A stretch of 11,426 nucleotides of DNA from Pseudorhodobacter antarcticus (GTDB lineage Bacteria; Pseudomonadota; Alphaproteobacteria; Rhodobacterales; Rhodobacteraceae), in NCBI GenBank assembly GCA_945897655.1, contig CAMDHB010000076.1, forward strand, positions 1-11,426. The letters run 5' to 3'. The notes under the pieces are model-generated. The model did no database searches and was not told the DNA's origin. It saw only the letters and a list, made by a program, of their open reading frames with translations. Shown piece by piece: positions 1-5,357 of this stretch. Every line of letters begins with the position of its first letter. The first letter of the stretch is position 1. Position numbers and translations under genes: made by a program.

Positions 1-127
1 GGCTGGCGTGGGTCACGTCCTGCATCAGGTCAGGCATGACCGGAAAGATCAGGCCGATGCCGATGGCATCCAGCGTCACGGTCAGCAGGATGAAGGTCAG
101 CGCAAGGTTCTGGCGGCGGTCAGACAT
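1..127 (-). CDS. MFS transporter, TetA/TCR-like, N-terminal fragment (runs off left edge)
   Basis: The first 42 codons of a gene that continues beyond the left edge. The ATG at 127-125 is followed by a short basic stretch (MSDRRQN) and a hydrophobic helix. The helix contains LDAIGIGLIFPVMPDL, the first-helix motif typical of tetracycline-type 12-to-14-helix major facilitator drug/H+ antiporters (family knowledge). The protein would sit in the inner membrane and export a small molecule; the substrate cannot be told from this fragment. An AGGTG ribosome-binding match lies five bases upstream. The gene follows the pcaD-like gene by 48 bases in the same direction. A TTGACA hexamer (174-179, minus strand) overlaps the pcaD stop, but no good -10 lies at proper spacing, so cotranscription is as likely as its own promoter. 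Confident of the family, not of any drug specificity. Confidence 0.8.
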   Translation of the reverse strand, partial: MSDRRQNLALTFILLTVTLDAIGIGLIFPVMPDLMQDVTHAS

Positions 128-175
128 GGGGCACCTACAGGTAAGGGGTGTGGCCTATCATGTGACGGGCGGCTG

Positions 176-961
176 TCAACCGTGGCCGATGCTGGCCAGA
201 AAGGTTTCCAGAAGGGCCGCGTATTCGACGGGCTTTTCCGCCATAGGCAGGTGCCCCACGCCGCGCATCAGGGCAAATCGGTGGCCGGGGATAAGCTCGG
301 CCGTTTCGCGGACCAGATCGGGCGGGGTGGAGCCGTCATTGGTTCCGGCAATGGCAAGGGTGGGCAGGCGCAGGGCGGCGGTCGTGGTGTAGAAATCGCA
401 ACCACCGATGGCAGCGGCGCAACCGGTCCAGCCGTCGGGATGGGTCTGGGTGAGGAGGCCGCGCAGGAAGGGCAGGGCGGGGTTGGTTGCATGGCCGGGG
501 CCCAGCATGCGAGGCATGGCGGTGTTGGCATAGGTGTCCAGCCCGGTTTCCCGCACCTCGGCAATCCGGGCCTGCCAGAGTTCGGGCGTGCCGATGCGGG
601 CGGCGGTGTTGGACAGGACAAGGGCGCGGACAAGATCAAGGCGTTTGACGGCAAGGCCCTGGGCCACCAAACCGCCAAGGGACACGCCGATCACCACGGC
701 ATCTTTCAGCGCGAAATGGTCCATCAGCCGTTCCAGATCGCGGATCAGCGCGCCCATTGTGTAGGGCGGGGTTGGCACATCGGATTTGCCGTGTCCCCGG
801 TGATCATAGGCGAGAATGCGGAAGCGGTCTTGCAAGAGGTCCACGACGCCGTCCCAAAGGGTCAGATCGGTGCCCAAGGCATGGGCCAGAACCAGCACAG
901 GTGCGCCCACGGGCCCGGTCAGGCGGGCATTAAGGCGAATATCGGGAAGCATGATCAGCAT
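176..961 (-). CDS. pcaD: alpha/beta hydrolase, probable 3-oxoadipate enol-lactonase (PcaD-like)
   Basis: A 261-residue alpha/beta-hydrolase, the normal length for PcaD, which hydrolyses 3-oxoadipate enol-lactone to 3-oxoadipate in the beta-ketoadipate branch of aromatic degradation (family knowledge). Visible parts are the oxyanion-loop region LAHALGTD (25-32), the DHRGHGKSD strand-turn (53-61), the nucleophile elbow GVSLGG with Ser94, the acid Asp209 in AGTNDGSTPP, and the base His237 in GVGHLPMAEKP. The triad is therefore complete. The N-terminal HALG and YDHRGHGKS motifs and the C-terminal GVGHLP are characteristic of PcaD, but related esterases share them, so the substrate is inferred. 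Starts at 961 or 952 (Met1 or Met4) are both possible; neither has a clear Shine-Dalgarno. It lies 59 bases after the dehydratase gene and 48 before the MFS gene, all in one direction. No other pca gene is in view. Confidence 0.82.
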   Translation of the reverse strand: MLIMLPDIRLNARLTGPVGAPVLVLAHALGTDLTLWDGVVDLLQDRFRILAYDHRGHGKSDVPTPPYTMGALIRDLERLMDHFALKDAVVIGVSLGGLVAQGLAVKRLDLVRALVLSNTAARIGTPELWQARIAEVRETGLDTYANTAMPRMLGPGHATNPALPFLRGLLTQTHPDGWTGCAAAIGGCDFYTTTAALRLPTLAIAGTNDGSTPPDLVRETAELIPGHRFALMRGVGHLPMAEKPVEYAALLETFLASIGHG

Positions 962-1020
962 TGTTGGAACTTGTCAAAAATCTGGGGGGTTTGGTGGGAT
1001 TCGGCGGGCAGGATGTTCGT

Positions 1021-1998
1021 TTAGTGCAGGCCCGAAAACCGGGCCAGGGCGGTTGCAAAGATGTCAGGGTCCACATTTCCACCCGATGCCGTGCAGATTA
1101 CGGTGTCGGGCAGGTCGGGGCTGAACAGGGCGGCAGCGAGGGCCACGGCACCGCCCGGTTCCAGCACGATCCGCAGGTGGCTGAAGGCCAGGGCTACGGC
1201 CATCAGCGCCTGATCATCGGTCACGACGAGGCCGGGGCCGCAGAGGCGTTTCAGGATGGGGAAGGTGATCTGACCGGGGGAGGGCGTCACGATGGCATCG
1301 CAGATCGAGCCTGAGAGGGTGGCGTTGCGTTCGGGACGGCCCGAGGCGAGCGAACGGGCGGTGTCGTCAAAGCCTGCGGGTTCGGCGGTACGCACGCGGA
1401 AGGCCGGGGCGCGGGCGGCAAGGGCCAGGGCAATGCCAGCCGTCAGGCCGCCGCCGCCGCAACAGGTGAGGACATCGGCGGCGGTGATGCCAGCCTCGGC
1501 CGCCTGTTCGGCGATTTCCAGACCGACGGTGCCCTGACCGGCGATGACTTGAGGCTCGTCAAAGGGTTTGATCAGCGTCAGGCCACGGTCGGCGGACAGG
1601 CGGGCGCCAAGGGCATCGCGGTCTTCGGTTTCGCGGTCGTACAGGACCACTTCGGCACCATAGGCGCGGGTGTTGGCGACCTTCACCGCCGGGGCATCAG
1701 CGGGCATGATGATGACGGATGGGACACCGTGCAAATGGGCGGCCCAGGCGACACCTTGGGCGTGGTTGCCCGACGAAAAGGCGATAACTCCGCGTGCGCG
1801 GGTGTCAGGCGGCAGGGCGGTCAGGGCTGACCAAGCGCCGCGAAACTTGAAACTGCCGGTCCATTGCAGGCATTCGGCTTTGACGAAAATGCGCCGCCCG
1901 GCAAAGCGGTCAAGCAGGGGGGCGTTCAGCAGGGGGGTGCGGCGGGCGTGGCCGTGGAGGCGGGCGGCAGCAGCCTCGATCATCGCAATGTCGGTCAT
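1021..1998 (-). CDS. PLP-dependent threonine/serine dehydratase (ammonia-lyase), catabolic/serine-racemase-like type
   Basis: A 325-residue fold-type II PLP enzyme. The Schiff-base lysine is Lys51 in GSFKFRGA. The substrate-carboxylate loop SSGNHAQG is at 75-82, the phosphate-binding tetraglycine loop at 181-184 (CCGGGGLTAG), and the residue near the PLP ring nitrogen is in the C-terminal SGGNVD. The segment AEPAGFDD (205-212) lines up with the divalent-metal site of serine racemase and related dehydratases through Glu206 and Asp212. There is no C-terminal ACT regulatory domain, so this is the short TdcB/serine-racemase-like form, not the long biosynthetic IlvA. The expected reaction is deamination of threonine or serine to 2-oxobutyrate or pyruvate; other hydroxyamino acids such as 3-hydroxyaspartate are possible. 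Its ATG shares four bases (ATGA, 1995-1998) with the stop of the upstream hydrolase gene, which suggests translational coupling. Confidence 0.9.
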   Translation of the reverse strand: MTDIAMIEAAAARLHGHARRTPLLNAPLLDRFAGRRIFVKAECLQWTGSFKFRGAWSALTALPPDTRARGVIAFSSGNHAQGVAWAAHLHGVPSVIIMPADAPAVKVANTRAYGAEVVLYDRETEDRDALGARLSADRGLTLIKPFDEPQVIAGQGTVGLEIAEQAAEAGITAADVLTCCGGGGLTAGIALALAARAPAFRVRTAEPAGFDDTARSLASGRPERNATLSGSICDAIVTPSPGQITFPILKRLCGPGLVVTDDQALMAVALAFSHLRIVLEPGGAVALAAALFSPDLPDTVICTASGGNVDPDIFATALARFSGLH

Positions 1999-2816
1999 GA
2001 TACGGCTTTCAGAAAGGCGTGCAGGGTGGTCAAGCTTTCGGGTTCGTCAAGGAAAGGGACATGGCCGCGGTCGGGGACAGTTGCCAACAACATATCGGGT
2101 CGGCGGCGCTGCATCTCTGTTGCGGTGGCGGCGGACAGAAGGTCACTGTTCGCCCCCCGGATCAGCGCAAGGGGCAGGCCAACGCAGGCGTCAAACAGTG
2201 GCCACAGGTCGGCGGTTGGGGCCTGCATGCCGGCCAGAAACGCCTCCCGCAGGGCGGGGTCATAGGCGAGGGTCAGGCCGTTATCGGTGACAACGGTCTG
2301 ATGCGCTGCCTCCTCCAGCCAGCGGGTGGCGGAGACGCCTGCAAAGCCCAGGTTGAACTGTTCCAACCGCAGGGCGTGGGTGGCCAGATCACGGGCAGCA
2401 GGGCGGCGGCCGACATAGGTGCCGATCCGCTCCAACCCCGCGCGTTCGATCACGGGGCCGATGTCATTCAGGCACAGGCCCAGAAGGCGGGGTTTGGCGA
2501 GGTGAGCGAGCAGCATCCCGATCAGCCCGCCCCGTGAGGTGCCAAGGATGGCGACCTTTGGCAGACCCAGATGATCCAGCAGGGCCAGCACATCCTGCGC
2601 CTCTTGCAACACGGTATAGGTGGCGGGGCCGGTCCAGTCGCTGGCGCCCCGGCCTCGGTAATCCATACGGATCACTTGGGCGTTCAGATGCGGCAGGACA
2701 TAGTCGAAATCGGCCATGTTGCGCGTCAGGCCGGGCAGGCACAGCACGGGTATGCCCTGCCCCCGGACATCAAAGGCCAGCCGGGTTCCGTCCGAAAGGG
2801 TGCAATGCGCGCTCAT
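1995..2816 (-). CDS. alpha/beta hydrolase of unknown substrate
   Basis: A 273-residue alpha/beta-hydrolase using the ATG at 2816; an in-frame TTG at 2828 would add four residues and has no better ribosome-binding site. The fold is shown by LCLPGLTRN (25-33, oxyanion loop), MDYRGRGASD (51-60), the nucleophile elbow GTSRGG with Ser94, a lid region around 120-200, the acid Asp225 in RGANSDLLS, and His252 in DRGHVPFLDEPE. The triad is complete, so it should be an active cytoplasmic hydrolase; no signal peptide is seen. The GTSRGG elbow and DEPES tail are common in esterase-like members, but nothing fixes the substrate. It is first in the minus-strand block, divergent from the ABC exporter, and overlaps the dehydratase gene by four bases. 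It may act in the same pathway or simply share the transcript. Confidence 0.85.
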   Translation of the reverse strand: MSAHCTLSDGTRLAFDVRGQGIPVLCLPGLTRNMADFDYVLPHLNAQVIRMDYRGRGASDWTGPATYTVLQEAQDVLALLDHLGLPKVAILGTSRGGLIGMLLAHLAKPRLLGLCLNDIGPVIERAGLERIGTYVGRRPAARDLATHALRLEQFNLGFAGVSATRWLEEAAHQTVVTDNGLTLAYDPALREAFLAGMQAPTADLWPLFDACVGLPLALIRGANSDLLSAATATEMQRRRPDMLLATVPDRGHVPFLDEPESLTTLHAFLKAVS

Positions 2817-2916
2817 CCGCACAGTCAATCACGGGACTTGTGCAAGGGAAAGGGGGCACGGCGCTTGAAGCGGCGTTGGCATCGGCTTAGATGCCTGCAA
2901 CACGAGCGAGGGCGGC
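2817..2916. other. divergent intergenic region between hydrolase and ABC exporter
   Basis: One hundred bases separate two diverging start codons and must hold the 5' signals of both. On the plus strand a weak sigma70-like pair is visible (entered separately). On the minus strand I see no convincing -35/-10 pair and no strong Shine-Dalgarno before the hydrolase ATG. An 11-bp interrupted palindrome CGCTT-G-AAGCG sits at 2862-2872. Confidence 0.5.
2865..2893 (+). promoter_or_regulatory. candidate promoter for the ABC exporter gene
   Basis: TTGAAG (2865-2870) and TAGATG (2888-2893) are separated by exactly 17 bases. They match the sigma70 consensus at 4/6 and 3/6 positions. A start site near 2900 would leave a leader of about 17 bases before the ATG at 2917. 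The -35 lies inside the CGCTT-G-AAGCG palindrome (2862-2872), which might be an operator. This rests on pattern matching only. Confidence 0.3.
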
Positions 2917-4695
2917 ATGGCGTATCTGGACGACGGGCAGACGCGGGCGAAGTCAAAACAGGTGGGCGCCCTGCGCGGGTTGGTGCCGTTCATCCGGCCG
3001 TATCGCGGGATGGTCGTGCTGGCGGGGGTGGCGCTGGTCGCCACGGCGTCGGTCAGTCTGGTGCTGCCGCTGACGGTGCGGCAGGTGGTGGACGGGTTTG
3101 GCGCGGATGTGGCGCTGCTGGACCGCTATTTCGGCTATGCTTTGGTCATTGCGCTGTTGATGGCGATCGGCTCGGCCGTGCGGCATTATTTCGTGACGCG
3201 GTTGGGCGAAAGGGTCGTGGCCGACATCCGCCGCGCGCTGTTTGACCGGGTGATGGGCATGAGCCCGGCCTATTTTGAGAAGATCATGACGGGTGAGGTG
3301 TTGAGCCGCATCACGACGGACACCACGCTGATCCTGTCGGTGATCGGGTCGTCCGTGTCGGTGGCGCTGCGCAATGTGCTGACGCTGATTGGCGGGTTGG
3401 TGCTGTTGATGCTGACCAGCTATAAACTGTCGCTGATGGTGTTGCTGATCGTGCCTGCCGTGGTGGTGCCGATCATCGTGCTGGGGCGGCGGGTGCGGAC
3501 GTCCAGCCGGGAGAATCAGGACTGGATCGCGCAAAGCTCGGGCAAGGCGTCGGAAGCGTTGTCAGCGGTGCAGACCGTGCAGGCCTTCACGCATGAGGCG
3601 CGGACGCGGGCGGATTTTGCGGTCGTGACCGAGAAAAGCTTTGATAGCGCCCGCAAGCGGATCATGATCCGGTCGGTGATGACCTTTATCGTGATCTTCC
3701 TCGCGTTTTCGGGCGTGGTGGGGGTGTTGTGGATCGGCGCGCATGATGTGCGGACCGGGACGATGACGCCGGGGCAGTTGGTGCAGTTCCTGATCTATGC
3801 CGTGATGGTGGCAGGTGCCGTGGGTGCGCTGTCCGAGATTTGGGGCGAGTTGCAGCGGGCGGCGGGGGCGACCGAACGGCTGGTCGAGATGCTGAATGCC
3901 GATGATCCGGTGCAGGACCGGACCGCACCGCGTGCCCTGCCGCGTCCGGTGCGCGGGCAGGTGCGGTTTGAGGATGTGACGTTTACCTATCCGACGCGGC
4001 CCGATGCTCCCTCGCTGAAAGGCGTGACGCTGTTGGTCGAACCGGGCGAGACGGTGGCGCTGGTCGGGCCATCGGGGGCGGGCAAGTCGACGATGTTCCA
4101 ACTTCTGCTGCGGTTCTTTGACCCGCAGGGGGGGGCTGTGATGTTGGACGGGATTGACCTGCGTGATCTGTCGCGGACCGATTTCCGGTCGGCTATGGCC
4201 CTGGTGCCGCAAGACCCGGTGATCTTTGCCGCCTCGGCCCGCGAGAACATCCGCTTTGGCCGGCCTGAGGCGAGCGATGCCGAAGTGGAGGAGGCGGCGC
4301 GGGCGGCGGCGGCGCATGAGTTCATCATGGACCTTCCCGAGGGGTACAACACCTTTCTGGGCGAGCGTGGGGTGATGCTGTCGGGCGGGCAAAAGCAGCG
4401 GGTCGCGATTGCGCGGGCCATTTTGCGCGATGCGCGGGTGCTGTTGCTGGATGAGGCGACAAGCGCCTTGGATGCCGAAAGCGAGCGGTTGGTCCAAGCA
4501 GCGGTGGAACGGCTGGGGCAGGGGCGCACGGTTCTGGTGGTGGCGCACCGGTTGGCCACGGTCAAGCGGGCGGACCGGATTGTGGTGCTGGATCAGGGCC
4601 GCGTTGTGGCGGTGGGCACGCATGACAGTCTGGTGGCCGAAGGCGGGCTTTATGCACGCCTGGCGCGGTTGCAGTTCACCGACGGTACGGCTTAG
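2917..4695 (+). CDS. ABC exporter half-transporter, MsbA/multidrug type (fused permease and ATPase)
   Basis: A 592-residue protein of usual half-exporter length. Residues 1-30 are a cytoplasmic lead-in. About six membrane helices follow (roughly 31-53, 71-90, 149-167, 171-190, 254-275, 289-308). The nucleotide-binding domain starts near 350. Walker A GPSGAGKST is at 384-392 (Lys390), the Q-loop at Gln432, the signature LSGGQ at 488-492, Walker B LLLDE ends at Glu513, the D-loop SALD is at 516-519, and the H-loop is His544. Every catalytic element is present, including the catalytic glutamate, so it should work as a homodimer with two active ATP sites. MsbA-related exporters move lipids, lipid A precursors or hydrophobic drugs out through the inner membrane; the substrate here is unknown, and with no lpxK or kdtA next door it need not be the true MsbA. 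A GAGGG lies just before the ATG. Its 3' end overlaps the convergent Cys-rich gene by 20 bp. Confidence 0.93.
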   Translation: MAYLDDGQTRAKSKQVGALRGLVPFIRPYRGMVVLAGVALVATASVSLVLPLTVRQVVDGFGADVALLDRYFGYALVIALLMAIGSAVRHYFVTRLGERVVADIRRALFDRVMGMSPAYFEKIMTGEVLSRITTDTTLILSVIGSSVSVALRNVLTLIGGLVLLMLTSYKLSLMVLLIVPAVVVPIIVLGRRVRTSSRENQDWIAQSSGKASEALSAVQTVQAFTHEARTRADFAVVTEKSFDSARKRIMIRSVMTFIVIFLAFSGVVGVLWIGAHDVRTGTMTPGQLVQFLIYAVMVAGAVGALSEIWGELQRAAGATERLVEMLNADDPVQDRTAPRALPRPVRGQVRFEDVTFTYPTRPDAPSLKGVTLLVEPGETVALVGPSGAGKSTMFQLLLRFFDPQGGAVMLDGIDLRDLSRTDFRSAMALVPQDPVIFAASARENIRFGRPEASDAEVEEAARAAAAHEFIMDLPEGYNTFLGERGVMLSGGQKQRVAIARAILRDARVLLLDEATSALDAESERLVQAAVERLGQGRTVLVVAHRLATVKRADRIVVLDQGRVVAVGTHDSLVAEGGLYARLARLQFTDGTA

Positions 4696-5203
4696 CGGTG
4701 GCGAGCGGGCGCATCGAGGCGAGATAGGCGGTCACGGCCTTGAGGTCCTGCCCAAGGTCCGGGGATTGCAGCGCCGCCTCAGACCAGTCGCGGGTAGGGT
4801 CAAGTCGCGACAAAAGGTCCAGCCGGGTTTGGTTTTGTTCGGGCGACAGCGGCAGGGTCGCGGCCAGTTGCAGCAGGCCAACCGCGTCATGCAAGCGGCG
4901 CATCACGCGAAAGGCGGTGTCGATGGCGGGCAAAAGGGCCGGATCATCGCGCCAGGAGCGGCCCTTGAACACCTGTTCCGTGATGCGCTGCCCGGCACCC
5001 TGACAATCAAACGCCACACAGCCGGAAAACCCCTCATCAGCCAGACTGGCATGAACCTTGCAGGTGTTGTCCGCGGCCAGATTGCGGCAGGGGGCGCAGG
5101 CGGGTTTGCTGAAGGCAAAGGCGTTGGACGCATCGAATGCCAGCAAAACGCAGCACAGGGCATCGCAGCGGGCGCAATCGGGGCGAAGATCAAGGTTGGT
5201 CAT
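4676..5203 (-). CDS. small nine-cysteine protein, stand-alone form of a pentapeptide-protein N-terminal module
   Basis: A 175-residue, probably cytoplasmic protein. The N-terminal half (1-72) is a cysteine cluster: CARCDALCC (Cys10, 13, 17, 18), CAPC (Cys36, 39), Cys48 in CKVH, and GCVAFDCQGAGQ (Cys62, 67). From memory of the family, this order, with LCCV, FSGC..FDC and GAGQ, resembles the N-terminal domain of many actinobacterial pentapeptide-repeat proteins. Here no pentapeptide repeats follow; instead there is a helical C-terminal half (about 80-170) with no motif I recognise. Nine cysteines in 58 residues, with CxxC pairs and a nearby histidine (His51), suggest binding of zinc, iron or an Fe-S cluster (inference). 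The start is well supported: AGGA lies seven bases upstream of the ATG. The gene is convergent with the ABC exporter and divergent from the acyl-CoA synthetase. Function unknown. Confidence 0.85.
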   Translation of the reverse strand: MTNLDLRPDCARCDALCCVLLAFDASNAFAFSKPACAPCRNLAADNTCKVHASLADEGFSGCVAFDCQGAGQRITEQVFKGRSWRDDPALLPAIDTAFRVMRRLHDAVGLLQLAATLPLSPEQNQTRLDLLSRLDPTRDWSEAALQSPDLGQDLKAVTAYLASMRPLATAKPYRR

Positions 5204-5226
5204 TCAAATGTCCTGCAGGCGGTGGG

Positions 5227-5254
5227 ATAATGCGGAACGTTGTGGAAATGGCAA
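5227..5254 (-). promoter_or_regulatory. candidate promoter for the Cys-rich protein gene
   Basis: Read on the minus strand, TTGCCA (5254-5249) and CATTAT (5232-5227) are 16 bases apart and match the sigma70 consensus at 5/6 and 4/6 positions. A start near 5220 would give a leader of about 17 bases, leaving room for the AGGA ribosome-binding site before the ATG at 5203. Pattern-based only. Confidence 0.38.
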
Positions 5255-5325
5255 CATTGCCCTGCATTCTATATCCGGTTTTTCTTGGCTTTGAGGCGGT
5301 TTCAACGCATCTTGCCAGAATAATA

Positions 5326-5347
5326 GGCCCCAAACGGGCCAAACGGG
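5326..5347 (+). repeat. small overlapping inverted and tandem repeat in acyl-CoA synthetase leader
   Basis: GGCCC (5326-5330) and GGGCC (5336-5340) form a perfect 5-bp inverted repeat with a CAAAC spacer. Overlapping it, the 9-mer CCAAACGGG occurs twice head to tail (5330-5338 and 5339-5347), just before the Shine-Dalgarno. It could be an operator half-site pair or a leader hairpin, or chance in GC-rich DNA. Confidence 0.3.
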
Positions 5348-5357
5348 GAGAGAGAAC

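Larger units (their letters stand above)
5204..5357. other. divergent intergenic region, Cys-rich gene / acyl-CoA synthetase
   Basis: This 154-base spacer is visibly more AT-rich than its surroundings, as expected of a two-way promoter region. The minus-strand promoter candidate is entered separately. On the plus strand AATAAT (5319-5324) matches the -10 consensus at 5/6 positions, but no reasonable -35 lies 16-18 bases upstream. If it is used it probably needs an activator. The strong Shine-Dalgarno GGAGAGAG (from 5346) precedes the synthetase ATG. Confidence 0.5.

Noticed and set aside
972..977. A perfect TTGACA on the minus strand just before the pcaD-like start
   Set aside because: At 17-base spacing the -10 would fall inside the coding region and reads TCATGC, a poor match. 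No downstream start codon would rescue the gene.
8..1024. A 338-codon plus-strand open frame across the MFS, pcaD and dehydratase ends
   Set aside because: It spans gene boundaries antisense to recognised genes. The product is Gly/His/Gln-rich low-complexity sequence with no recognisable fold.
3562..4623. A 353-codon minus-strand open frame inside the ABC exporter
   Set aside because: It has the same shadow pattern (His/Arg/Gln/Pro-rich, no motif) and lies opposite the well-supported ATPase domain.
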